The translations under genes and the position numbers were made by a program. The notes below the pieces were generated by a model that ran no database searches, was not told the DNA's origin, and saw only the letters and a list, made by a program, of their open reading frames with translations. Source: Verrucomicrobiota bacterium (GTDB lineage: Bacteria; Verrucomicrobiota; Verrucomicrobiae; Limisphaerales; UBA11358). From it: DNA of 64,000 nt. The stretch is from assembly GCA_014860005.1 (NCBI GenBank), contig JACZKP010000076.1:248001-312000 (forward strand). Direction: 5' to 3'. Positions 18,875 through 28,371 of this stretch are shown one piece after another (position 1 is the stretch's first letter; each line of letters begins with the position of its first letter).

Positions 18875-21800
18875 ATGAAGCGACTCCTCGCCACCTTGAG
18901 CTCAACTGTTTTCCTGGCCCTGGGGCAGACGCTCCTTGCCGGACTCAACACGAACGTCTTTCTCGACCCGCCTTACAATGGCAGCGGATTTGTTCCGATA
19001 CCGCAGCCACCCGCAGGACCAGTCATCGAAGATCCGGCTTTTGACATTTACTGCGACCGGTACAAGACCTCCATCGATCTGCGGACCGGCAGCAATCAGA
19101 TCGTCAGCAAGATCACCCGGATTTGGGTGCCGAAATTTCGTTACTGGCAATGCGCCTCCGATTTTTGGATTTGGTATGATGGCATCGCGCAGTGCTGCAA
19201 CCCGGCCAACACAGTGATCTACGCCTACGAAGCGGCGCTCAACGCCTACCCGGCCAACTGCAACAGCATTCCTCGCGTCGTCACGAATCCCAAAACAGAT
19301 CTCGCCACGCCGCAATACGCCGGCGGCGGACCTAATGGCTGGTTTGGCGCCTGGTGGATGACCGATTATACTTCGCCCGATGGACTGCCGGTCGGGACCC
19401 GCTTCAACACCTTCTGTTCCATCGCTCCGGGAACCCGAGACGGCTTCCCCTGGTGCGGACTGACCATCTACGCATCTTCGGGCCATTGGTGCACCAGTAA
19501 ACGTGTGGGAACGGTCTACGGCGTCACGGAAATCACCGAAGCCTGCACGCCCATTTCCCTCACCAGCGATGTTCTCGACATCGTTCACCAGATGGACCCC
19601 GGCGCCACCGTCTGCCGCGACTTGAGCGGCAACCTCGTGTTCTTTGCGAGCGATCCCGGTCTGTGGGCGGGATTGCCTCACGGTTATCTCAAGGTTTCCG
19701 GGAACTGGATTCTGTTCAGTGCCGAACCCGCTTTCAATGTCGGCGCGCTGCCTAACACGCCCGAAGAGCTTTCCCAGAGTTTTCCCGACCTCCTCGCCCA
19801 GGCAGCCGCGTTCAACACCATAACCCGCGAAGATCTGCTGGCGGTCATTCAAGCCAAATCGGTCGAGTTCATCGCGTCCATCGGGTTTCAGAATCTCGGT
19901 GGGGGCGTATGGGGCATCGCCTTGCCGCAAGATATCTCTACGGTGTGTGAGACTTTGAAGTTCAATGTTTCCGACCTCAACATTGGTTTCTGCCCACCGC
20001 CCAATTGCCAGGATTGTCCGAAACCAAACCCCAATGGAGGAATGATTCTGTCCGGGTCACTGACCGGAAGCTGTCCGCCTGATGGTGGCATTGGCACCGG
20101 AGGTCCCGGTTCAACGGACAACAGCCTCTTCTTGTCGTGGGCCGTTGACACCAACAAATATGGCGCCCCCAAACTACTGACCGATATTCCAACGCTGCAA
20201 GGCCTGTTCCCGACGAACCTGCCCGCGTCGGGGACGCTCTCCCTGACCAACGTCTATGTGCCCGAGGGCTACGCTGGCGTCAGCGTGCTGCTTTACGCGC
20301 TCAACCGTGATACGGGAGCGGGCACCGTCCGAGCGTTGAACCTCGCCGTCAGCTCGAATGCTCCAGCGGTCATTACCAATCTCACGGCCTCCAGTTCCAC
20401 CACCAGCGATGGGAACGCACAAGTGACTTTCATATTCGACATTCTCTCCGATGAACCTTCGAGCATCACTTACCGCATCACCCAGGGAGAACAGATGCAA
20501 TCCGGCTTCGTTCATGGACCCACGAACGGTGCCACCTTGAAATTCATCACCGACCGGGCCGGAACGGTTGATCTGCTGCTCATCAATCCTTGCGGCGCCG
20601 AGGCATTCTCCAGCGCCAATGTATCACTCAGCGGCCCGATACCTCCGATCATCGAACTGTATTCCCTTTATCCCAACAGCACCAACTTGAGCCCGATGCT
20701 CGATGAGAACAGCGCCAGCACGGTCCAGTACGTCGTGCGCAACCCCAGACCGGGAGAACAAGCGATCAGCTACGCGCTCTACAACAAGGAAAGCGGGCAG
20801 GTGCTCCAATCCGGAACCTGCTCCAATGCCAGCCTGGAGATTCTCAACAACGTCCGTTACACGGAGATGACCGCCTACACGCTCGACGCGACCAACTCCT
20901 TGCGATCGGCCTCCCTCACCAGGCCCGCCCGTGTCCACACCGAAACCCCGTCGCTGAGTCTGCCGCCCGTCTTGAACAATGCCGTCATCACCGGCATTAC
21001 CAACCTGACGCAGCAAAAAGGCGCCTTTCGAAGCCAACTCTTTAGTCTTCAAAGCACCGAAGGACTCAACGGATTCAACTCCATTGTCTATCCGGCCAAC
21101 GGCGTCATTCCCGTGGAACTGGACGGCAACAATGTGGAGCCGCCCGCGGCCGATGGTTACTGGACCAATGTCTTTGCCAACGTTTCGCTGCCCAACGACT
21201 GGTTCCAAACAGGCAGCATGAGCGATCCGCCCGTGCGGCCAGAAGGAAGTACCACGGTGGCCACTCGGTTCGATGTCGGCGATCTCGCGGTTGCTATCAG
21301 CATTACGAATGGACTTGGGAACGTCGCGGTCTCCACTGTGACGTCCAATGCGGTCCTCGCGCTAGAACGTTCCATGAACGGTAGTTGGACAACGATCAAG
21401 ACCATCAGTGGCAACACCGGCACCTTCACCAACGTCAATTTCGGGTTCACTCAGCGCATCGTCGGGCGAAAGAACCATTACAATCCGGCTTACTACAACC
21501 TGGACAAATCCCTCCACCTCCAGGTCAGCCAGGATCCTTGCAGCAGTCAGATTTTCCTGACGGTCAATCCTGCCGTCACCAACGTCGCGATTGCCGGGGC
21601 CAACTTTGCAACGAACCTCAGCGTTGCCACCCTCGCGCTGGACGGTAACGAGATGATCCAGTTCCCCGCTTTCGCGCTCAATGACGGAAATTACACGTTC
21701 ACGGCTACCGGCGACGCAACCCCACTCGTGCAAAATCTCACCGTCAGCGGCAGGTTTTCTTACCAGATTGAATTGGCAGGCGGAGGCGCCAATTTCATTA

Positions 21801-22156
21801 CGGGAACCAACCCCACCAACAACGAACCCGTTTACATTCTCGACGTCACCGGCGCGATCAACCCGCGTTTGCGCCTCAGCTCGATCGACAAACCATCACT
21901 GGCGTTCGCGCTCGGCCAACCCGCGCGCGTTGACCGGCTCAATGCCCAGGAGGTGGAGATAAACCTGTCTGGCATCATAATAACCACTGAGTTCCAGGCA
22001 CGACTGGCAGTCGATAATCAACCGTGCCCGGACATCCTCATCCCGTTGAGCGTGGTCGTGCGGCGCGGCTCGCCCAACTTTGACATACCCGTCAGTGAAC
22101 CCAAGACGGGAGACTGCCTCAAGCTTTTCAACGGGAGCATCCCCCGATGGCCCTGA
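18875..22156 (+). CDS. Large secreted protein of unknown function
   Basis: The protein has 1,093 residues with an N-terminal signal peptide (MKRLLATLSSTVFLALGQTLLA). The ATG begins one base after the stop of the previous giant gene, which indicates translational coupling. The first half has several Cys residues, including CPPPNCQDC near residue 372; the second half is Ser/Thr/Asn-rich beta-strand sequence. I recognise no family. SPDGLP near base 19,373 may be a decayed copy of the 22-bp repeat. It probably works outside the cytoplasm with the two giant proteins. Confidence 0.8.
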   Translation: MKRLLATLSSTVFLALGQTLLAGLNTNVFLDPPYNGSGFVPIPQPPAGPVIEDPAFDIYCDRYKTSIDLRTGSNQIVSKITRIWVPKFRYWQCASDFWIWYDGIAQCCNPANTVIYAYEAALNAYPANCNSIPRVVTNPKTDLATPQYAGGGPNGWFGAWWMTDYTSPDGLPVGTRFNTFCSIAPGTRDGFPWCGLTIYASSGHWCTSKRVGTVYGVTEITEACTPISLTSDVLDIVHQMDPGATVCRDLSGNLVFFASDPGLWAGLPHGYLKVSGNWILFSAEPAFNVGALPNTPEELSQSFPDLLAQAAAFNTITREDLLAVIQAKSVEFIASIGFQNLGGGVWGIALPQDISTVCETLKFNVSDLNIGFCPPPNCQDCPKPNPNGGMILSGSLTGSCPPDGGIGTGGPGSTDNSLFLSWAVDTNKYGAPKLLTDIPTLQGLFPTNLPASGTLSLTNVYVPEGYAGVSVLLYALNRDTGAGTVRALNLAVSSNAPAVITNLTASSSTTSDGNAQVTFIFDILSDEPSSITYRITQGEQMQSGFVHGPTNGATLKFITDRAGTVDLLLINPCGAEAFSSANVSLSGPIPPIIELYSLYPNSTNLSPMLDENSASTVQYVVRNPRPGEQAISYALYNKESGQVLQSGTCSNASLEILNNVRYTEMTAYTLDATNSLRSASLTRPARVHTETPSLSLPPVLNNAVITGITNLTQQKGAFRSQLFSLQSTEGLNGFNSIVYPANGVIPVELDGNNVEPPAADGYWTNVFANVSLPNDWFQTGSMSDPPVRPEGSTTVATRFDVGDLAVAISITNGLGNVAVSTVTSNAVLALERSMNGSWTTIKTISGNTGTFTNVNFGFTQRIVGRKNHYNPAYYNLDKSLHLQVSQDPCSSQIFLTVNPAVTNVAIAGANFATNLSVATLALDGNEMIQFPAFALNDGNYTFTATGDATPLVQNLTVSGRFSYQIELAGGGANFITGTNPTNNEPVYILDVTGAINPRLRLSSIDKPSLAFALGQPARVDRLNAQEVEINLSGIIITTEFQARLAVDNQPCPDILIPLSVVVRRGSPNFDIPVSEPKTGDCLKLFNGSIPRWP

Positions 22157-22172
22157 CACAAGACACCTGCAC

Positions 22173-22682
22173 ATGAAAACCAAAACCCCAATCCTCGCCG
22201 CCGTCATGGCGGCCTTCACTCTCAGCGTCATTGGCGCTGGCCCAGTCCCTGGTGGCCCATCCGGCAAGGACCAGACGCCGCCCGGACCGGTCGTCAAAGA
22301 ATACGTTGTTCGCCCGCCATCTCTGGATGGCAGCAAACCTCCAAAAGTGGAATCCCAGAAGCTGGCGCTGCCCGCCGTCTGGTCTGGCGGAAACCTGGAC
22401 GTGCCGAAAGACATCCATTTCGATTTTGATCCAGCCCGGACCAACTACGTCGCCATCTACTCGGTGACGAACAAGACGGACAGTCCGGTTCAAATCAAGG
22501 GCTACACATCCTCGTGCCAATGCACGAGTGTGGAGTCCACCAGCCAGACCGTGCCTGCCAGAGGCGCCATTCAAATCAAGGCGGTCATCCAGCAGCAACG
22601 TCCGTCGGTCCAATACGTGATTCTGCAGGATGGCCAAACGAATCTTTACCAAACCGTCATCTGGATCCAACCCAAGCAATGA
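22173..22682 (+). CDS. Small secreted DUF1573-like protein
   Basis: The protein has 169 residues with a signal peptide (MKTKTPILAAVMAAFTLSV). The mature part has the DUF1573/ASPM-hydin-like beta sandwich pattern: a segment reading VTNKTDSPVQIKGYTSSCQC, then a beta-rich tail. The paired Cys (SSCQCTS) matches the Cys-x-Cys feature common in DUF1573. It begins 16 bases after the 1,093-residue gene and its stop overlaps the next start (ATGA). An inverted 22-bp repeat encodes GGPSGKD just behind the predicted cleavage site. Such domains often occur in periplasmic or surface assembly proteins; a role with the giant proteins is inferred only. Confidence 0.75.
   Translation: MKTKTPILAAVMAAFTLSVIGAGPVPGGPSGKDQTPPGPVVKEYVVRPPSLDGSKPPKVESQKLALPAVWSGGNLDVPKDIHFDFDPARTNYVAIYSVTNKTDSPVQIKGYTSSCQCTSVESTSQTVPARGAIQIKAVIQQQRPSVQYVILQDGQTNLYQTVIWIQPKQ
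22250..22271 (-). repeat. 22-bp intragenic repeat, inverted copy
   Basis: Inverted copy with about two changes (TGGTGGCCCATCCGG). It encodes GGPSGKD directly after the predicted signal peptide of the DUF1573-like protein. Confidence 0.75.
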
Positions 22683-23179
22683 ACACACGCCGTTTCATCC
22701 TCGCAGCCGTCGCGTTGATTTCGGGCGCCGCCATCATCACCATCGCCCAGACCATTAGCCCGCCGGAGTTCAAGCCGTTGCCCAAGTTCCAAGGTGCCGC
22801 GCCGGCTACTCCCAGCCCTGCCCACGTGGTGAACCACAATCGTCCGGCCGAAGGGTTTACGCCCTTGCCGCGAATCGAGCCGGGCGAACCGCCAACGGAG
22901 CGTTCGGCCGCCGCGATCGCGAAGCTGCGAACCGCGGATCAGCAACTGTGGCAGGCCATGACGAATTCGGTGTTTCAGGCCCAATTCCAACAGACACTCA
23001 CGCTCATCAAGCTGGCAAACCAGCAGCCGGGCATCCGCGCCAAGGTCGAGGCGGCACGCAAAGAGGTCCAGGATTATCTGCGCCAGCACAGCGCGGAGTT
23101 GATGCCTGTGTTTGAAAAGATGAACGCGCCAAGAGAACTGCAGCGCCAGGAGGGGCAGCTCACTGAATTGGTATTCTAA
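22679..23179 (+). CDS. Secreted helical protein of unknown function
   Basis: The protein has 166 residues; the ATG overlaps the previous stop (ATGA). It has an N-terminal signal peptide (MNTRRFILAAVALISGAA), a Pro-rich linker (PPEFKPLPKF), then a helical Gln-rich part (residues ~75-160). No family is recognised. Context suggests it is exported with the preceding four genes. Confidence 0.75.
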   Translation: MNTRRFILAAVALISGAAIITIAQTISPPEFKPLPKFQGAAPATPSPAHVVNHNRPAEGFTPLPRIEPGEPPTERSAAAIAKLRTADQQLWQAMTNSVFQAQFQQTLTLIKLANQQPGIRAKVEAARKEVQDYLRQHSAELMPVFEKMNAPRELQRQEGQLTELVF

Positions 23180-24160
<981 letters not shown>

Positions 24161-24162
24161 GC

Positions 24163-24182
24163 CTTCCCGTTGTGCCGGGGAG
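24163..24182. terminator. Possible bidirectional hairpin between convergent genes
   Basis: CTTCCCG and CGGGGAG form a 7-bp stem (one wobble pair) around a 6-base loop, in the 39-base gap between two convergent stop codons. No T-tract follows on either side, so this is tentative. Confidence 0.3.
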
Positions 24183-24199
24183 CGGTTCCTGATTCACCA

Positions 24200-25444
24200 C
24201 TACCCTCTGAATTTCTCCAATACGGTTGTGCAGCGGTTCTGAACAAGTGCTGCGACAGGGTTTGCAGCGGGATGTTCCGTGATCAGGTCGGGCGTTTTTG
24301 ACAGGACTGTTTCCGCCAGTTCCCGTACCCGCCGCTTTACCATTGGCCTGGCAAGGCCCGCTTCTTCCGCCAATTGATCAAAGTGCTTTGGAAGCACTTT
24401 GTCAGACACGTATTCCCCACCGATTTTCATCGCCATTTTGGGGGAGAGTTCCGGGTAATAGGCCGTGCTGAGAACATCGTAAAGCGGCGCCAACCGCGTT
24501 TCCCGGCCGTAAAGCAGCGAGAAATTCTTCCCATGAGCATCGTGGTTTCCGATCAGGAAATTGAAAATAACCGCGTCCAATAATCGTTGGAGGTCGATCA
24601 CCGGGGCGCTGGACAACTCACGCAGCAGCGCAAAGCACTGCTTTAGCGAAGGCCCGCCTTCGTTCTGGTATTTGTTGTCGGGAACAATTCCCAACGCCTG
24701 GCAAAAATCCTCCTGATGCTCCCGTTCCAAATATTCGGGACCGCTGGAGGAATCCTTCAACAGCGTTCGGTCATAACGCTCCACCAGGAGATAATCAATG
24801 GTCTCCACCTTGCCGACTTCTGCCCTGGCGGTGTGCAGGCCAATCGCGCGGGCCAGTTTCATGCAAAACGCTTCATTGAATACAATCCCCTCGAACCGCT
24901 CGATGGCCGGTTTCAGAATGTGTGTGCTGGGCGCTCCACCAAGGGGCATGGAGATTTGATTGCTGGAGACATGCACCGCGATTTTGTCCTGGGCACCGGC
25001 CAACGAAAGCCGGATGCCATCCTCTCCCGCCATGAGCGGGCGGCGCGGCAATTGCCTGAGAATCTCCGCCAATTTCTCACTGGTCAACTGGCGATAACCG
25101 TAGTTGTGCTCCGGCAGGCTTTCACCAGACGGGATGAATGTCACTGCTCCAGCGCATTCGCCGCCGATTTGTTCCAGCATGGCGAAATCATTTCTGGCGC
25201 TGATCCCGAGGTTCTTGGCGATAATCTCGCGTTTGCTTTGTTCCGGCAGAATGCCGGCAAAGAACCCCTGACACCCGTTGCGGCTGAACCGCTCTTTTCT
25301 AAGCGGCAGCGAGTGCGACAGAGGAATGGCCTTTGCATCATTCAGCCAGCTTTCAGCATAACAGAACGTCATCTGACCATGCTCATCCTGAATGAGCTGG
25401 CCGACCAACTGCCGACGCAAATAAACGTTCAACGTCCGGGCCAT
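24200..25444 (-). CDS. hipA: HipA-like Ser/Thr kinase toxin
   Basis: The protein has 414 residues, full length for the HipA family. Visible motifs, in order: N-terminal couple_hipA segment (LNVYLRRQLVGQL), Gly-rich loop LAGAQDK, STHILKP, NEAFCMKLA, VERYDR, the catalytic loop GNHDAHGKNFS and the metal-binding LAPLYDVLS. HipA kinases phosphorylate translation factors such as glutamyl-tRNA synthetase and induce growth arrest; the target here is unknown. The gene starts two bases after the HTH antitoxin gene, as in hipBA operons. All key residues are present, so it is probably active. Confidence 0.93.
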   Translation of the reverse strand: MARTLNVYLRRQLVGQLIQDEHGQMTFCYAESWLNDAKAIPLSHSLPLRKERFSRNGCQGFFAGILPEQSKREIIAKNLGISARNDFAMLEQIGGECAGAVTFIPSGESLPEHNYGYRQLTSEKLAEILRQLPRRPLMAGEDGIRLSLAGAQDKIAVHVSSNQISMPLGGAPSTHILKPAIERFEGIVFNEAFCMKLARAIGLHTARAEVGKVETIDYLLVERYDRTLLKDSSSGPEYLEREHQEDFCQALGIVPDNKYQNEGGPSLKQCFALLRELSSAPVIDLQRLLDAVIFNFLIGNHDAHGKNFSLLYGRETRLAPLYDVLSTAYYPELSPKMAMKIGGEYVSDKVLPKHFDQLAEEAGLARPMVKRRVRELAETVLSKTPDLITEHPAANPVAALVQNRCTTVLEKFRG

Positions 25445-25446
25445 TT

Positions 25447-25695
25447 TTAAACTCCCTTCTTGTCGTTCCCAGCGGGCGGAACCAATTCGATTTTGATGCC
25501 CAAGGTCTGCAGGACGGTGAGCGCCTTGCCGAGCTGGCAGGTGGGCTTTCCCTTTTCCATCTCGATGATGAACCGCAAGCCCGTGCCGGAAGTCATGGCC
25601 AAATCCTTTTGCGTCACCCCCATGCTCTTGCGGGTGCTTTTGACCAATTCTCCTATGGTTTTCGGAGTATATTTCATGTTACCGAGCGGTAACAT
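25447..25695 (-). CDS. hipB: HipB-like XRE-family antitoxin/repressor
   Basis: The protein has about 82 residues with an XRE helix-turn-helix (IGELVKSTRKSMGVTQKDLAM, then LRFIIEMEKGKPT). It would neutralise the downstream HipA-like kinase and repress the operon. In-frame starts are at 25704, 25695 and 25677. I chose 25695 because a TAAGAT box at 25703-25708 (minus strand) lies 7 bases before it, matching the spacing seen at other genes here; 25677 would place the start just past the first palindrome. Three palindromes stand around and upstream of the start. Confidence 0.88.
   Translation of the reverse strand: MLPLGNMKYTPKTIGELVKSTRKSMGVTQKDLAMTSGTGLRFIIEMEKGKPTCQLGKALTVLQTLGIKIELVPPAGNDKKGV
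25678..25693. promoter_or_regulatory. Palindromic operator O1 (GTTACCG-AG-CGGTAAC)
   Basis: A perfect 7-bp inverted repeat with a 2-base centre, overlapping the start region of the hipB-like gene. Its centre is 50 bp from that of the next palindrome. A HipB binding site is inferred. Confidence 0.6.
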
Positions 25696-25728
25696 TGCAC
25701 GCATCTTACACCCAAATCAAGTGAATTA

Positions 25729-25742
25729 TTCCCGAACGGGAA
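25729..25742. promoter_or_regulatory. Palindromic operator O2 (TTCCCG-AA-CGGGAA)
   Basis: A perfect 6-bp inverted repeat with a 2-base centre, in the divergent gap between the hipB-like and methyltransferase genes. The arms resemble O1 and match O3. Confidence 0.6.
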
Positions 25743-25777
25743 CAATTTCGCCTTTGGTTAAGAAAACAAGCGCTTTA

Positions 25778-25791
25778 TTCCCGAGCGGGAA
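25778..25791. promoter_or_regulatory. Palindromic operator O3 (TTCCCG-AG-CGGGAA)
   Basis: Same arms as O2, centred 49 bp from it. A weaker imperfect relative lies at 25847-25864 (GTTCC...GGAAC), nearer the methyltransferase. Confidence 0.6.
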
Positions 25792-25902
25792 CAGAGATGC
25801 TTTTGGACTTCTTGCTGGCGAGTGCGAGACAAACCTGAAACGCCGCGTTCCCGCTACGCGGAACATTTCAATACACGAGTTGTGGCTTGATGATTTTGCT
25901 GC

Positions 25903-27252
25903 GTGCTTACGGCTTTCCAAAAGCTCGGTTCCAATAAAGGTTGTGCGAGGGTGTGGATCGAATCGCCGCGCCTCCAACAGCTTGGTTTCGAGGCCGGATC
26001 TTTTCTGGATGTTCGGCAAAGAGCAGGCGATACACTCCATCTGGTTCCCGTCGCGCATCGGACCCGCAATCGGGTTTCCTTCCGGCAGATGTCGGGCCTC
26101 CCGTGCCCAATTATTGATCTGAACAGCCGTCGTTTGTTGTCCGATTTCCAGGGGCACACGGAGATCAAGCTCTCCGCCAGTTTCAAAAGGTTGCAGGTGA
26201 CTCCGTCGGTGCGCTCTTTTCACATTGTGCGGCACCGTACTCATGGGCTGCCAATGCCGGCCATCGAGTACTTCGCAGGCGGCGGAACGCTGACCAGCGC
26301 CGTCACCGACGATCCAAGATTCAAGCTGGCGGGCGCCGTCGAGATATCGCCGAGATTCGCGGCGCACTTCGCATTGGAACATCCCGACGTGCCGCTCTAC
26401 CAGTGCGACATCCGTGATTTGGACCCCGGCGACTTGCCCTCGGCCGCCGTTATATTCGCCAGCTTGCCTTGCACGTGCTTCTCAACGACCGGCGTGGCCA
26501 AAAAGGGTTTGAAGGGAGGCAGCGAACTTGGAGACGACGGCGATCTGTTCCTGTCCTTCGCGCATCACGTGGCTGCACACATGCCACTGGCGGTGATGGT
26601 AGAAAATGTACCGGGATTTTTCGGGCCGAACGCGATCGCTGGTCGCGTGTTGATGGCTCACTTGGAACGTCTCGGCTACCACGTTCACTGTTTTCAGTTG
26701 AACCCGTGGGACGAATGGGCGGAGCCTCAGGATCGCAAACGCGGAGTCATGGTGGCCACGCTGTTCGCCCGTTTCTATCCTGCCATTCCGATGAAGCGCT
26801 TCGTTGGGAGTGCCGGTGATTACCTGGATACGGCGGATCCTACGCGCGACCGAGTTGAGGCGGAGCGAATCCGCAATTGCATTGCCGGAAGGGCAGAACA
26901 CATGAAGCGCCACCGGGCTGCGGGCAACGGTTTTGGCTTCACCGTGATCGACCGCCAGAGTTCAAAGGTCCCCACCATTTTGCGCAGCTACTGGAAAATA
27001 AACTGCGGTCCATTTGTCGCTTGCGAAGGTGGAGTTCGAATGCTGCGGGTCTCGGAAATTGAGCGGCTGATGGGATTCGTTCCAAAGAAGGGTTTCACCA
27101 GCCGGTCCTATTCGACGGCGGTGGAAATTTTAGGGCAAGGCGTGCAAACTCGAATCTTCAGGCAACTGATTCATGAGTTGGGCGATTTTCTCGAGCACAT
27201 GCTCAAAACCGATCGCGTCCCCACACCGCCACAGTATCGACTCTTCAACTGA
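25903..27252 (+). CDS. C5 cytosine DNA methyltransferase with SymE/AbrB-like N-domain
   Basis: The protein has 449 residues from GTG 25903; a stop at 25891-25893 limits earlier starts. Residues ~14-100 look like the SymE/AbrB-like domain found ahead of some phage-type C5 methyltransferases (RVWIESPRLQQLGF, IPxIDLNS-type strand CPIIDLNSRRLL). The catalytic core follows: motif I FAGGGTL, motif IV SLPCTCFS with Cys190, motif VI ENVPGF with Glu234, motif VIII-like QDRKRG, and a target-recognition region before motif X (GQGVQTRIF). It methylates cytosine C5 in DNA. No restriction nuclease is adjacent, so it may be solitary or element-protective. It diverges from hipBA and may share operators. A shorter start (ATG 26254) would drop the N-domain. 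Confidence 0.88.
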   Translation: MLTAFQKLGSNKGCARVWIESPRLQQLGFEAGSFLDVRQRAGDTLHLVPVAHRTRNRVSFRQMSGLPCPIIDLNSRRLLSDFQGHTEIKLSASFKRLQVTPSVRSFHIVRHRTHGLPMPAIEYFAGGGTLTSAVTDDPRFKLAGAVEISPRFAAHFALEHPDVPLYQCDIRDLDPGDLPSAAVIFASLPCTCFSTTGVAKKGLKGGSELGDDGDLFLSFAHHVAAHMPLAVMVENVPGFFGPNAIAGRVLMAHLERLGYHVHCFQLNPWDEWAEPQDRKRGVMVATLFARFYPAIPMKRFVGSAGDYLDTADPTRDRVEAERIRNCIAGRAEHMKRHRAAGNGFGFTVIDRQSSKVPTILRSYWKINCGPFVACEGGVRMLRVSEIERLMGFVPKKGFTSRSYSTAVEILGQGVQTRIFRQLIHELGDFLEHMLKTDRVPTPPQYRLFN

Positions 27253-27297
27253 CTTTCCTCCGCAGCACGCTGAAACGCGCTGTTTGCCCCGGATCGT

Positions 27298-27570
27298 TTA
27301 ACCAAACAAGTCGAAGGAAAGGCCTTTGGGCTGCCGCGCCTTGACCGCTTTCTCGACTTCGCGTTTCACGAGCCGCTTGACCCGCTTATCCTGCTTCTTC
27401 TCCGCGAGCGTCCTGGTAATGGCAACTCCAGCACCGATGGCGACCAGACCCGACACAGCGGCGGCCGATCCCGCCACCTTGGGAATCCCCATCTGGCCGA
27501 TGCACTGGAAACGCTCGCCACCATCTCGTATTGCCGTGAACAACTGAGCAGGTGTGCCCGAGAACTTCAT
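27298..27570 (-). CDS. Small membrane protein of unknown function
   Basis: The protein has 90 residues with one hydrophobic segment (AAAVSGLVAIGAGVAI, about residues 36-52) and a very basic C-terminal half (KKQDKRVKRLVKREVEKAV). The start is supported by a TATAAT box five bases upstream. It converges on the methyltransferase gene. Function unknown. Confidence 0.65.
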   Translation of the reverse strand: MKFSGTPAQLFTAIRDGGERFQCIGQMGIPKVAGSAAAVSGLVAIGAGVAITRTLAEKKQDKRVKRLVKREVEKAVKARQPKGLSFDLFG

Positions 27571-27575
27571 ACTCG

Positions 27576-27581
27576 ATTATA
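27576..27581 (-). promoter_or_regulatory. -10 box of a likely leaderless promoter
   Basis: TATAAT on the minus strand, then five bases (CGAGT), then ATG at 27570. RNA would begin at or next to the start codon. Confidence 0.55.
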
Positions 27582-27796
27582 GGCCAAAGTGAGATGGCGA
27601 AGTCGGAAGGTGGCTGAGAATTGAACTGGACTGCGACAGCGAATCGGTTGCGTGGCATCGTCGGGATCATCAGTCCAGCCAGTTGACTCTCAAATGTGAT
27701 TTGGGGTTGTGCGGTCTGGATTTTGCTAATTTCACTAGTGCGCCGGCCCAAGAACTTTTGTGCTCGACGAGGGGGTCAATACATCACCCGCCGCAC

Positions 27797-27802
27797 TATA
27801 AT
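27797..27802 (+). promoter_or_regulatory. Putative -10 box
   Basis: TATAAT lies 11 bases before the GTG at 27814. No convincing -35 is visible. Confidence 0.4.
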
Positions 27803-27813
27803 GAGGGACGACC

Positions 27814-28233
27814 GTGTATGTATCAACGGACAGTCGAGTGAAAGCCGCCTTGAAACCTGCCGTGGTTCTCGCCCTGCAATTGCTGTTGGGAACAAATCTG
27901 ATTTACGGGCAGGCCACCAATCACCCGACCACCATCTCTCCAACTGTCTCCAGGTTGGACACGAGCTCCACAAATGGGACAGGCCAGGCTTACCTTCCGC
28001 AACTGCGCAAACCGACTGCACGTGATTCAACCGAAGCCGAACCTCTCACCACCGAAGTTGGCGACCAGAGCAATCATTTGGAGTGGACCGGTCAATACGT
28101 CGAACGCTACGTGCGCGTCCCCGAAGGGAACACCGGAAAAGCCAAGCTCATCAGATTTCTTATTCCCGTCTACCGTGAGAAAGGCACTCAGCGGAAGGCA
28201 TCGGTTGGCACCGAGGATAAGCGAAAGAATTGA
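27814..28233 (+). CDS. Small secreted protein of unknown function
   Basis: The protein has 139 residues from GTG 27814, or 131 from GTG 27838; the latter gives a cleaner signal peptide (KAALKPAVVLALQLLLG). The mature part is Thr/Ser-rich and then charged. No family is recognised. It precedes the sigma-factor gene by 138 bases on the same strand. Confidence 0.55.
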   Translation: MYVSTDSRVKAALKPAVVLALQLLLGTNLIYGQATNHPTTISPTVSRLDTSSTNGTGQAYLPQLRKPTARDSTEAEPLTTEVGDQSNHLEWTGQYVERYVRVPEGNTGKAKLIRFLIPVYREKGTQRKASVGTEDKRKN

Positions 28234-28371
28234 CTGACGGTAGGAAGTTTGCCAGCGAGACGATCGTCGCAGACTCATTCATCCGTCACCCATTCTTGTC
28301 CGTTGGGTGTGCCTGCAAAAATTCTGCGGCCCGCATACCGGGTTGCAACATCTCCAGGAGAGCAGAGTGCT

